DNA from: Actinomycetes bacterium
Lineage (GTDB): Bacteria > Actinomycetota > Coriobacteriia > Anaerosomatales > JAGXFU01
Length of the DNA stretch: 64,000 nt
NCBI GenBank assembly: GCA_024637115.1
Contig: JAGXFU010000013.1
Span: 62,001-126,000 of the forward strand
Direction: 5' to 3'
The notes under the pieces were generated by a model. It made no database searches. It was not told where the DNA came from and worked only from the letters and a program-made list of their open reading frames with translations. Positions 15,514-23,318 of the stretch are shown here, in pieces (the stretch's first letter is position 1; every line of letters starts with the position of its first letter). Made by a program: the position numbers and the translations under genes.

Positions 15514-16710
15514 ATGTTCTTCTTTTTCCCATACAGGATCGAGCGCAGGACCACGAGCTTTCCCTGGGTGACCACAACACTGATCGCCCTGAATACGATC
15601 GTGTTCATGGGCACATGGCTCATGCTTAGAGAGATTGCGCCTGCGTGGGGATTCATGTGGGGCCCGCGCGCTGTCTTCACCTGGTTCACGAGCACGTTCC
15701 TCCACGCTGATCCGTTCCACCTTGGGTTCAACATGTTCTTCCTGTGGCTCTTTGGCTCATTCGTTGAAGATGCGCTGGGACATTGGCGCTACCTGGCGCT
15801 CTACCTTGCAGGCGGCCTTGCTGCTGCCTTGACCGACGGTCTGTTCGGGGTACTCATCACGCCGCAGTATGCCAATGTGCCCTCGATAGGAGCATCCGGC
15901 GCCCTTGCGGCGATCATGGGTTTGTTCATGGTGAGGTTCTACAAGAACAAGGTCCGGATCGCCTACTTCTTCATGATCTGGTTCTATCCGAAATGGGGGG
16001 TCTGGCGACCCACCGGTCTCGTAGCGATCGGCCTGTGGTTTCTGGGCGAACTCTGGAGTGGAATGTGGCTCACGACCGGGACGTGGACGGGAGTGGCGAA
16101 CTGGGCGCATATCGGCGGGCTGGTCTTTGGTGCCGCCGCGGGACTGATGCTTGGCGCAAAGTACGATGCGGACACCGAGTACCTCACCGACGAGGCGACA
16201 GAATGGGCCGCCTCAGGTGCGCACGACATTGCTGCCGGCAAGTACGGGCAACTTGTTGAGCGAGCACCCGAGAATCCCGAAGCCTTGCTGGGAGAAGCGA
16301 AGGCGCTGCTTGGAGCCCACGGCGGAGATCTGGACAAGGGCACTGCGGACCTACGTAAGGCTGTCGAGCTCCTGGTCAAGAGCGGCAATCCGGAACGAGT
16401 GCTGCTTGCCTGGGAAGAAGTGCGCGGTCTCGCTGCCACCGCACCCGTTGACGCCAAGACGCTGGCCACGATCGCCTCGATCGCAGAAGGACGACAGCGA
16501 CCGGACCTGGCCTCGGAGGCGTACTGGCGAGTGGTGCAAGAGCACCCCGGAACCCGCGAAGCCGAGCGTGCGCTCTTCAGGCTCTCGCACGTGTACCTCG
16601 CCGCAGGCATGAACCAGGAGGCGCGTGACTGCTGGAGTCGATTCTGCGCGATGCACCCCGACAGCGAATGGCATGCGTTCGCCGACCCGGCCTTCAGCCT
16701 GGGAGCGTAG
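15514..16710 (+). CDS. Rhomboid-family intramembrane protease with C-terminal TPR region
   Basis: ATG 15514 is chosen because AAGGAGG lies just upstream. The 398-residue product begins MFFFFPYRIERRTTS. Residues 1-215 form the rhomboid core with the catalytic serine in IGASGALAAIMG and the catalytic histidine in NWAHIGGLVFG. The remaining cytoplasmic part is helical and TPR-like (NPEALLGEAKALL, HPGTREAERALFRLSHVYLAAG). The TPR tail probably recruits partners or substrates. It converges with the polyprenyl synthase gene 5 bp away. Confidence 0.88.
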   Translation: MFFFFPYRIERRTTSFPWVTTTLIALNTIVFMGTWLMLREIAPAWGFMWGPRAVFTWFTSTFLHADPFHLGFNMFFLWLFGSFVEDALGHWRYLALYLAGGLAAALTDGLFGVLITPQYANVPSIGASGALAAIMGLFMVRFYKNKVRIAYFFMIWFYPKWGVWRPTGLVAIGLWFLGELWSGMWLTTGTWTGVANWAHIGGLVFGAAAGLMLGAKYDADTEYLTDEATEWAASGAHDIAAGKYGQLVERAPENPEALLGEAKALLGAHGGDLDKGTADLRKAVELLVKSGNPERVLLAWEEVRGLAATAPVDAKTLATIASIAEGRQRPDLASEAYWRVVQEHPGTREAERALFRLSHVYLAAGMNQEARDCWSRFCAMHPDSEWHAFADPAFSLGA

Positions 16711-16715
16711 TCGCC

Positions 16716-17723
16716 TTAGCTACTTCGCTTCACAAAGAAGTCAGCCATCGAGATCAGCAGCTTTTTAGCGCTGCCACCCGGCAGGGCGGCCTCGAGCGTC
16801 TCTTTGGCATCGAGCACGAGTGAGCGTGCGTAGTCGTTTGCGAACTCGATCGATCCCGCGGACTCCATGATAGCGACCGCTTCATCAAGGTCGGCACCCT
16901 CCGTTGTTCTGCTCGCAAGGATGTCGTGGAGGCGATCACGATCGGCTGCGTGCCGGAGCGCGTGAATGCTCACAAGCGTGCGCTTGCCCTCGGTGATATC
17001 GGAACGGAAGTCTTTCTTGGTCGCTTCTTTGGTGCCGACCAGATTCAGAACATCGTCCTGGATCTGGAACGCGAGCCCCGCAGCCATGCCGAATGTGCGC
17101 AGCGCGTCGATCTGCTCCTCGGTGCCGCCACCAACGATGGCGCCGACTGCCAGAGGAACTCCTCCGGAGTAGAACGCGGTCTTATGCGTGGCCATGACCA
17201 GATAGTCCTCGACGCTCAGATCGAAACGACCATCGCGAGCCCAGCCAATATCGAGCGCCTGGCCTTCGATGGTGCGGGTGGTCATGGCAACGAGCTCGCC
17301 GAGTACACGGAGCTTGGTCGCATCGTTGAGACCGGGGTCGTCGACAACCGTTCCGCACACGAGCGACAGGGCCAGATCGCCCGCATTGATCGCAAGCCCC
17401 TCCCCCTCGGTGATGTGCATGCACGGCTCGTCGCGACGGGTAAGCGAGGAATCCTCGATGTCATCGTGAATGAGTGCAGCGGTGTGGAAGTGCTCGATCG
17501 CGGCCGCCGAAGGCCACGCTATCTTGGGATCGCCGCCAACCGCTTCGCACGCCAGCAGACAGATGAGCGGGCGATGACGCTTGCCCGCATTGCGAGTGAA
17601 CTCGGCGACCGGAGCGTAGAGGTAGCGGCGCATGTCCGCATGCGTCCCGTCGGTGAAGAAGGTCGCCAGGTACGTGTCGAATTTCTTTGAGTTGCGCTTG
17701 AGATAGAGCTCGAACCCCGTCAT
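16716..17723 (-). CDS. Trans-isoprenyl (geranylgeranyl-type) diphosphate synthase
   Basis: The 335-residue protein has the first aspartate-rich motif at D87-D88-x-x-D91 (LIHDDIEDSS) and the second at D223-D224 (IQDDVLN), in which the last Asp is replaced by Asn. It condenses isopentenyl diphosphate with an allylic diphosphate. Chain length is not predictable by eye; a role in menaquinone side-chain or undecaprenyl/carotenoid precursor supply is likely. Upstream is a 132-bp gap without visible features. Confidence 0.9.
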   Translation of the reverse strand: MTGFELYLKRNSKKFDTYLATFFTDGTHADMRRYLYAPVAEFTRNAGKRHRPLICLLACEAVGGDPKIAWPSAAAIEHFHTAALIHDDIEDSSLTRRDEPCMHITEGEGLAINAGDLALSLVCGTVVDDPGLNDATKLRVLGELVAMTTRTIEGQALDIGWARDGRFDLSVEDYLVMATHKTAFYSGGVPLAVGAIVGGGTEEQIDALRTFGMAAGLAFQIQDDVLNLVGTKEATKKDFRSDITEGKRTLVSIHALRHAADRDRLHDILASRTTEGADLDEAVAIMESAGSIEFANDYARSLVLDAKETLEAALPGGSAKKLLISMADFFVKRSS

Positions 17724-17855
17724 ATGTCTCCTCGGCCACGGCCTTGTAGTGCAAGCCCCGCCCCGTGATGCAAGGGGGGTGGCACCAGGCCGGGCGTGCG
17801 CACGAAGGTTATGGTACGGGCAGAGGCGCGCGAGAGCAAGGTGCCATGGGTCACG

Positions 17856-18677
17856 TTATCGAGTATCCGGGCGGTAGCCCTTCTCAAGAAAGACTCCGTC
17901 GGCGCTGAATCGCTTGCGATACGACAGCAACACGGCGAGCACCGAGCCCATTGCCGTGGCGGCAGAGACCATGAGCATGACAACGATCTGGTAGCCGGTT
18001 GCAGCGACAGGATCGGCTCCCGCAAGGATCTGGCCGGTCATCATGCCGGGGATGAAGACCACACCGGCAGCGGCCATCGAGTTGATGGTGGGGATGAGGC
18101 CGGCACGGATCGCCACACGGATCGAGTCACCCGCGGCTTCCCACGGGCTGGCACCGAGCGCCGTGAGTGCGAGAATCTCGCCGCTGCGCTGATCCATGTC
18201 GGCGAACGTGCGCTCGAGCGCGAGCGCCACGCCGTTCATGGAGTTGCCAAGGACCATGCCGGCGATAGGAATGACGTACCGCGGCAGATACCACGGCTCG
18301 ACCTGCACGATCAGGCCGGTCACGGCGAACGTCACGGTGAAACCCGTGAGGAGCATGGTAAAGAGCGAGCTGGCAAAGATGCCGGGTGGCGCATCGGGAG
18401 AGCGTCGCACGATGGTGTGCGCAGCCGCCGCCATCATGAGCGCGAGGATTCCGAGCACGAGCCACGGGCTGTCGACCCCGAACACCCAACGCAGCACGAG
18501 ACCGAGTGCGGTGAGCTGCACAAAGGTGCGCAGTGTGGCGATAGCGAGACTCTTTTCGATCCCAAGCGAGAGCCGCAGGCTGAGCACGCCCACGAACACC
18601 ACAAAGCCTGTTGCAAGCAGGAGTTGCTGCCAGCCAATGAGAATGACTCCCGCATCGGTGCCGGGTGATCCGGTCAC
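17856..18677 (-). CDS. FetB/UPF0014-family ABC exporter permease
   Basis: The 273-residue membrane protein has about seven helices and the UPF0014 hallmarks (LRTFVQLTALGLVLRW, PLxGMVLGNSMNG-type stretch IPIAGMVLGNSMNGVALALERTF, and IPGMMTGQILAGADP). FetAB exports iron in E. coli; related pairs may export other metals. It overlaps its ATPase gene by 4 bp. It ends the operon DUF523/1722 - nitroreductase - ATPase - permease. Confidence 0.85.
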   Translation of the reverse strand: MTGSPGTDAGVILIGWQQLLLATGFVVFVGVLSLRLSLGIEKSLAIATLRTFVQLTALGLVLRWVFGVDSPWLVLGILALMMAAAAHTIVRRSPDAPPGIFASSLFTMLLTGFTVTFAVTGLIVQVEPWYLPRYVIPIAGMVLGNSMNGVALALERTFADMDQRSGEILALTALGASPWEAAGDSIRVAIRAGLIPTINSMAAAGVVFIPGMMTGQILAGADPVAATGYQIVVMLMVSAATAMGSVLAVLLSYRKRFSADGVFLEKGYRPDTR

Positions 18678-19348
18678 GTGGGGGTCACCTCCACAAGCGA
18701 CCCGCTTTCGATGCGCACGCGCCTGGTGGCTGCTCCGTCGCGCCTCAAATGGCGCACGCGGACTACTGCGCCTCCGTCCGCAACGAATCGTTGGGTCAGG
18801 GTCGCTACCTGGGCAGCAGAGTCATCATCAAGATTCGCATCGGGCTCATCGAGCAGAAGCACCTCGGGGCGCGTGAGGACTACGCGAAGGAGAGATATCC
18901 GCGCGGCCTGGCCCACAGAAAGACGCGCGGTGTCTCGATCGAGCGCGAGATCGCCAAGACCGATTCCCTCGAGCGATGCCGTGAGCTGCGCATCATCCGG
19001 CGGTGATTCCGCGGTGCGGATCGCAAGCGTCCATGGAAGCAGGAGGTTCTGCCGAATAGTGCCCTGCTGAAGCGAGGTGACCTGCGGCAGGAGCGCAACA
19101 CGCGTGCGCCACTCTCTCGGCGGGATATCTGCAGCCGGAACGTCGTCGAGGGCGAGCGCGCAGCTCGCATTAGGCAACAGACGCGCAAATGCGCGCAGCA
19201 GGGTGGTCTTCCCCGCCCCCGATGGGCCAGTGACATCGATCAGATCGCCTGTGGCGACACTGACCGAGATGCCGTCAAGCACGGGCGCCGTGGCACCCGG
19301 AGGGGTGTATCTAAGGTTCTGTGCAGAGAGGAGAGACGGAGCGGGCAA
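18674..19348 (-). CDS. FetA-like ABC transporter ATP-binding protein
   Basis: This short 224-residue ATPase has Walker A GPSGAGKTT near residue 40, a signature LSVGQAARISLLR and Walker B LLLDEPDANLDDDS. The signature has V in place of the usual second G (LSVGQ for LSGGQ). It pairs with the FetB-like permease that overlaps its end. It starts 6 bp after the nitroreductase stop, so it is co-transcribed. Confidence 0.86.
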   Translation of the reverse strand: MPAPSLLSAQNLRYTPPGATAPVLDGISVSVATGDLIDVTGPSGAGKTTLLRAFARLLPNASCALALDDVPAADIPPREWRTRVALLPQVTSLQQGTIRQNLLLPWTLAIRTAESPPDDAQLTASLEGIGLGDLALDRDTARLSVGQAARISLLRVVLTRPEVLLLDEPDANLDDDSAAQVATLTQRFVADGGAVVRVRHLRRDGAATRRVRIESGSLVEVTPT

Positions 19349-19354
19349 GGCTGG

Positions 19355-19864
19355 CTACCAGCGCTCGTGGTGAACGAACTCGGCTGTGTAGCGATCCGAG
19401 CGCGGCTTTTCCTCGGCAGGATGGCCAAAGGCCAGAACCGCGAACGGCTCGATGCCCTCAGGCGTGCCAAGCACCTTCTTGAGCGGATCGACGCGCTCGA
19501 GTTTGGGCCAGAAGCCGAGCCAGACCCCGCCAAGGCCGAGAGCGTGCGCGGCGAGGAGAGCATTCTGAGTGGCCGCGCCGCAATCCTGCTCCCACATCGC
19601 GGGATGCTTGAGGTCGGTCGTGTCGCCCAGGACAACGATCGCGAATGCGGCCTCGTGCAGCATCTTTCCATACGGCGTGGTGGTCGCGGCATCGTTGAGC
19701 GCCTCGCGATCGGTGAGCACTACGAAACGCCAGGGCTGCTGGTTGCCCGCGCTGGGTGCGGCCATGGCGGCCGCAAGAATCGCGTCGATGTGCTCCTGCG
19801 CGACCGGCTCGCCCGTGTAGCGGCGAATGGAACGTCGGCTCATGAGACAATCTAATGCATCCAT
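19355..19864 (-). CDS. Nitroreductase-family FMN protein
   Basis: The 169-residue protein begins MDALDCLMSRRSIRRYTGEPV and contains the FMN-binding signatures RRSIRRY, APSAGNQQPWRFVVL and GLGGVWLGFWP. The family reduces nitro-aromatics, quinones or flavins with NAD(P)H; the true substrate is unknown. It is second in a four-gene operon, 10 bp after the DUF523/DUF1722 gene. Confidence 0.9.
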   Translation of the reverse strand: MDALDCLMSRRSIRRYTGEPVAQEHIDAILAAAMAAPSAGNQQPWRFVVLTDREALNDAATTTPYGKMLHEAAFAIVVLGDTTDLKHPAMWEQDCGAATQNALLAAHALGLGGVWLGFWPKLERVDPLKKVLGTPEGIEPFAVLAFGHPAEEKPRSDRYTAEFVHHERW

Positions 19865-19874
19865 GTTGTGTCCC

Positions 19875-20852
19875 TCACTCCTGTGAGTCGCGCTGTTCGT
19901 CGCGTACCTTCACGCGTCTGCCTTCACGGTAGATGACCGGGCTCGATCCGAACAGCAGGTCGTTTTCGAAACTGACGCGCTCGAGTTTTGTGAGTTCCTC
20001 GGCAAGTGACATGACATTCACGCGGAACTCCGGCGAATCGACCTTGAGATCGTGCAGGTCGACCCCGTCGAGCGTACCGCGCTTCTTGTGATGCTTGTAG
20101 GTCTTTAGCATCCAACCCGCGATCCGTGAGCGGGTCGATGGCGTGTGGAGCGCATCGAGCATGTCTGCGCGCAGCGCTTCGAGCGCCTCGGAAGACGGGT
20201 GCTTGGGCAGTGCGGCGAGTTTCCGGCCCATCTGGTCGGCGAATGGGCGGTTGGTCTCCTGCACGATGAACTTGATGACATGCCACGCGCTGTAGAGATC
20301 CGATGCGCGCGTGATGTCTCGATCCCCGAGCCAGAGCCAGGCGTGGAGGCGGCGTCGCCAATCCCACCACAGCAGCGGATTTGCGAGCGCCTTGTCGGGG
20401 ATGAGGAACCAGCCGGTATCGAGCAGCATCGCGCCGAACACTCCGCTGCCCTCGCTCGTTTCCTGGCGCTTCTTGCCCACGCGTGCCTTGTACACGCCGC
20501 AGGTGGGGCTCGCTTCTTTCACGATCATTGCGCGCACCCCGGCCCGCTCGAGCGTCTCGATGCAGACCTGACTGCCGGCAATGATCTCCTCTGTCACGAC
20601 ACGACCCCTGCGATCCTTGACCCGTGCATCGCCGGCGAGCACTTCCTGGCCGATGCCCGTCAAGTGGATTGGATTGCGAGGAACACCAAGGCCGGCCATA
20701 CACTCGGGACACACAGGGGTGAAGGTGAAGTCGCTCCTTTCGCGGCCCATGCTGCCGAGCGCGTCGAATGACTTGCCGTTGTAGCGAACCGGGCAGTTGT
20801 AGACGCAGGCACTGATACCGATCGGCACGCGACGAGTGATGAGTTCAGCCAC
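19875..20852 (-). CDS. DUF523 + DUF1722 (YbgA-like) protein
   Basis: GTG 20852 is preferred because GAGGAG precedes it by 5-6 nt; the product is 325 residues. The N-terminal part is DUF523-like (GISACVYNCPVRYNG, later VCPECMAGLG and PTCGVYKA, giving several conserved cysteines that may bind metal). The C-terminal half matches DUF1722 (WHVIKFIVQETNRPFADQMGRKLA, MLKTYKHHKK). In many bacteria, including E. coli ybgA-phr, this family sits beside DNA photolyase, and here the photolyase is the divergent neighbour. Its biochemical role is not established. Confidence 0.82.
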   Translation of the reverse strand: MAELITRRVPIGISACVYNCPVRYNGKSFDALGSMGRERSDFTFTPVCPECMAGLGVPRNPIHLTGIGQEVLAGDARVKDRRGRVVTEEIIAGSQVCIETLERAGVRAMIVKEASPTCGVYKARVGKKRQETSEGSGVFGAMLLDTGWFLIPDKALANPLLWWDWRRRLHAWLWLGDRDITRASDLYSAWHVIKFIVQETNRPFADQMGRKLAALPKHPSSEALEALRADMLDALHTPSTRSRIAGWMLKTYKHHKKRGTLDGVDLHDLKVDSPEFRVNVMSLAEELTKLERVSFENDLLFGSSPVIYREGRRVKVRDEQRDSQE

Positions 20853-20996
20853 AGTCTCTCCTCGAGTTTGACGCAGGTCACAAATGGGTGGGCTACGGAA
20901 GTTATACCCGTACCGCGCTGTCCCGGGGCGGGCGGGAACCACATCGAAGGTGCGCAGTCTCCGCATTCGGGAATCATTGGAGCGAAGGAGGTATGC

Positions 20997-22316
20997 ATGT
21001 CCGACACTGCGCTCGTCTGGTTTCGCCGCGATCTACGACTCGCCGACAACCCGGCGCTCGTACACGCGCTCGAGCGCCACGCGACCGTGATCCCGGTCGC
21101 GGTCGAGCCACCCGCATACGGGCCCGGCGCCCGTGCGCGTGCATGGCGTGCGCACTCGCTTGTCGCACTCAACGCCCAGCTTGAGAGGCGCGGCGCTCGT
21201 CTCCTGACGCTCAGCGATCCGGCACCTGAGGCGCTGGTGGATCTCGCTCGACGTACGGGGGCTCAGGCGGTGTTCGCCAACCGCGTGTGGGATCCGACAT
21301 CGCATGCCTGGGAGTCTGCAGTGGGCGATGCCCTCTCCGCCGCCGGGGTGGCACTCCACATGAGCGAATCCGCCTACCTCGTTCCTCCCAAGACACTCGC
21401 CACAACATCGGGCACCACATACCGGGTGTTCACCCCCTACTTCCGGGCATGGCAACGATCCGCACTCCTTCGGCGCCCACTGCCCGCTCCGCCCTCGATT
21501 CCTCTGCCGCCTGAGATGCCGACGGCACCTCCTGTGCCCGCCGCCGTCACGTCCGTACATGAACGCTGGACCCCGGGCGAAGTCGGCGCACTCGAGAAGC
21601 TCGCGATGTTTGCCGCAGGTAACCTTGAGAGTTACGCCGAGATGCGGGAGCTTCCGGCCGTCGCGGGAACGTCGGAGCTCTCCCCGCATCTCGCGGCGGG
21701 TGAGATCACTCCTGCACAAGTGCTGTGGGCGGTGCACGCCTCACGGATCGCCGAGGAGATAACCCTCCCGTTCGTGCGTCAGCTCGCCTGGCGCGACTTT
21801 GCAGCAGACGTGCTGCACTCATTTCCCGACCTCGCGAGCCGACCATTGCGCTCAGAATTCGCGGCAATGCCATGGCGTGAAGACAGGGCAGCTTTGGAGC
21901 GCTGGAAGCAAGGCCTGACAGGATACCCGCTCGTGGACGCCGGAATGCGTCAACTCGCCGAGACGGGATGGATGCATAATCGGGTCAGGTTGGTCGTGTC
22001 GTCGTTCCTGACCAAGGATCTGCTCGTGCCGTGGCAACACGGCGAGCGGTTCTTTCGGGATAGCCTGGTTGACTACGATGAGGCGCAAAACGCCTTCAAC
22101 TGGCAGTGGGTCGCCGGTTCAGGAGCGGATGCCGCTCCCTATTTTCGCATCTTCAACCCAAGCATTCAGGCTCAGCGATTCGATGCCGCCGGGGAGTACG
22201 TGCGCCGGTGGGTGCCGGAAATCGACGCACCGGGTGACTATCCCGAACCGATGATCGATCACGCTGAGGCACGCGTGAGAGCGTTGGCCGCCTACGGATC
22301 GATGAGACCTGCATAA
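20997..22316 (+). CDS. phr: Deoxyribodipyrimidine photolyase
   Basis: ATG 20997 follows AAGGAGG and gives 439 residues starting MSDTALVWFRRDLRLADNP. The N-terminal alpha/beta antenna domain is followed by the FAD-binding helical domain with LPFVRQLAWRDF, GYPLVDAGMRQLAETGWMHNR and the C-terminal NAFNWQWVAGSGADAAPYFRIFNP. This is a class I CPD photolyase-type protein that repairs UV dimers with light. It is divergent from the DUF523/DUF1722 gene, a conserved pairing. Its 3' end overlaps a small convergent gene by 25 bp. Confidence 0.93.
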   Translation: MSDTALVWFRRDLRLADNPALVHALERHATVIPVAVEPPAYGPGARARAWRAHSLVALNAQLERRGARLLTLSDPAPEALVDLARRTGAQAVFANRVWDPTSHAWESAVGDALSAAGVALHMSESAYLVPPKTLATTSGTTYRVFTPYFRAWQRSALLRRPLPAPPSIPLPPEMPTAPPVPAAVTSVHERWTPGEVGALEKLAMFAAGNLESYAEMRELPAVAGTSELSPHLAAGEITPAQVLWAVHASRIAEEITLPFVRQLAWRDFAADVLHSFPDLASRPLRSEFAAMPWREDRAALERWKQGLTGYPLVDAGMRQLAETGWMHNRVRLVVSSFLTKDLLVPWQHGERFFRDSLVDYDEAQNAFNWQWVAGSGADAAPYFRIFNPSIQAQRFDAAGEYVRRWVPEIDAPGDYPEPMIDHAEARVRALAAYGSMRPA

Positions 22317-22525
22317 TCTGCGATGCTCAATTCCGTGCGATTCTTGAGCTTGAACTCCAGAAGCCAGCGCGACAGTTTGTCGGACGCCGGACCCACAAGC
22401 CCAAAATAGTCCAGTGCACACTGCATCTGTTGATCGGCATCTTGGCCCAATCGAGCCCAGTACACGCAGCTGTTCTTGGCGCAGTCAGCCCGCATCCCGT
22501 TGACGTGCATGAGATCACAACACAC
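22292..22525 (-). CDS. Small cysteine-containing protein (CVYW family, copy 1)
   Basis: A GTG at 22525 is preceded by GGGAGG with 8-nt spacing, giving 77 residues. The order C-x4-CVYW, then CALDYFGLV, then SRWLLEFKLKNR is shared with the protein encoded at 54384-54668 (C-x4-CVYW, CAIQYFALL, ASWLLSVKSRLE), so this is a real family rather than a chance frame. The cysteines could bind a metal or a cluster. I do not recognise a named domain. It overlaps the photolyase 3' end by 25 bp in convergent orientation. Confidence 0.65.
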   Translation of the reverse strand: MCCDLMHVNGMRADCAKNSCVYWARLGQDADQQMQCALDYFGLVGPASDKLSRWLLEFKLKNRTELSIADYAGLIDP

Positions 22526-22625
22526 CGTAATCGCCTCCCGGGCATCGAATCTCGCTCTCTACCTTGATGCTTCGGGATGGTGGCGATAGAAGGTTACGTT
22601 TGAATGATGAACGGTAGCACTTGTG

Positions 22626-23069
22626 CTACTCGAATGCGACGATCATCCACTCGTTGTCAATGAGTTCAAGGCGCACTCGCCCTTCCTCGCCAGAGAAGTC
22701 GAGCGTGATAATCGCTGTATCGCCATCGACGGTTGTATCCACAACCGCAGCCTCGCGAACAGATGCTCCGGAGGTATCAAAGCTGAATGATCCGCCGGAG
22801 ATCGCGCTACGCAGCTCCTCCTCTACGAGCTTGCCGAGCCCTTCGGCTCCGCCAACGTACTCGGCGCTCGCTGCGATTTCTTCATCCTCGGCGGAATAGA
22901 TCTCTGCCATCCGGGTGAAATCGATGTAGGCCAGCGCATCATCTGCACGGTTGTCCTCGACTGCACCAAGGAATGAATCCCACGTCTTCTCGGGGCCGGA
23001 TGTACACCCTGCCAGGCCGATTGCCATAGTTGCGAGCAGGGTGATGGTGATAATGCGAGCGAGCCTCAT
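22626..23069 (-). CDS. Small secreted lipoprotein
   Basis: ATG 23069 with GGGAGGG upstream gives 147 residues. The signal peptide ends in the lipobox LAGC (C22). The mature part is about 125 residues, acidic, with a helical first half and a beta-rich second half (AAVVDTTVDGDTAIITLDFSGEEGRVRLELIDNEWMIVAF), reminiscent of DUF4878/NTF2-like lipoproteins. Function unknown. Its promoter may be the one that formerly served the decayed tRNA-Sec copy immediately upstream. Confidence 0.8.
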   Translation of the reverse strand: MRLARIITITLLATMAIGLAGCTSGPEKTWDSFLGAVEDNRADDALAYIDFTRMAEIYSAEDEEIAASAEYVGGAEGLGKLVEEELRSAISGGSFSFDTSGASVREAAVVDTTVDGDTAIITLDFSGEEGRVRLELIDNEWMIVAFE

Positions 23070-23082
23070 GTGTCCCTCCCGG

Positions 23083-23165
23083 GGAGTCGTGCCGATTCGG
23101 AGAGCGCGGTGGTGCGCCCCACGTATGCGTTCATTGGTCCGGAGGCGCACGCGCATCTGCCTCCC
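23083..23165 (-). pseudogene. Decayed tRNA-Sec copy
   Basis: Read on the minus strand, this stretch aligns in order with the intact tRNA-Sec genes downstream: 5' GGAGGCAGATG (intact GGAGGCGGATG), a central GTGGGGCG (identical in the variable arm of the intact genes) and a 3' end CGAATCGGCACGACTCCCC (intact CGATTCGCACGCGCCTCC). The anticodon region is unrecognisable and about 14 nt are missing. The promoter in front (TTGCGC, 16 nt, TAGAAT, 23199-23172) is identical in both hexamers and spacing to that of the intact copy at 27183-27279, which makes common origin likely. Confidence 0.5.
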
Positions 23166-23171
23166 ATAAGG

Positions 23172-23199
23172 ATTCTAGCGGGTCACGGCATGGGCGCAA
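23172..23199 (-). promoter_or_regulatory. Promoter of the decayed tRNA-Sec copy, possibly reused by the lipoprotein gene
   Basis: Minus-strand TTGCGC (23199-23194), a 16-nt spacer and TAGAAT (23177-23172). The same pair and spacing precede the tRNA-Sec at 27183. With the tRNA decayed, the first intact gene downstream is the lipoprotein gene starting at 23069. Confidence 0.5.
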
Positions 23200-23210
23200 C
23201 CGAATCCATT

Positions 23211-23270
23211 TCTAAGAAATCGCTCACCTGCATCTTAGATACTGCTCATGCGCGACACCGATGATACGAG
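23211..23270 (+). promoter_or_regulatory. Shared regulatory element of the multiheme pair, copy 1
   Basis: TCTAAG (23211-23216), 17 nt, CTTAGA (23234-23239), 17 nt, ACCGATGAT (23257-23265). Exactly the same words and spacings precede the 29-heme gene. Read as direct repeats, TCTAAGAAATCGCTCA and TCTTAGATACTGCTCA are 22 bp apart, two helical turns, as expected for OmpR-family regulators. The response regulator gene in this operon is the obvious candidate. Confidence 0.6.
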
Positions 23271-23318
23271 TAGGACGTATATGTCTCCTGCCCGACTCAC
23301 AGACCGGACATCGACTCG

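Noticed and set aside
23166-23186. Conserved GATTCTAGCGGG word as an operator for the cytochromes
   Set aside because: It contains the -10 of the minus-strand tRNA-Sec promoter in both places, which explains its conservation without a cytochrome-specific role.
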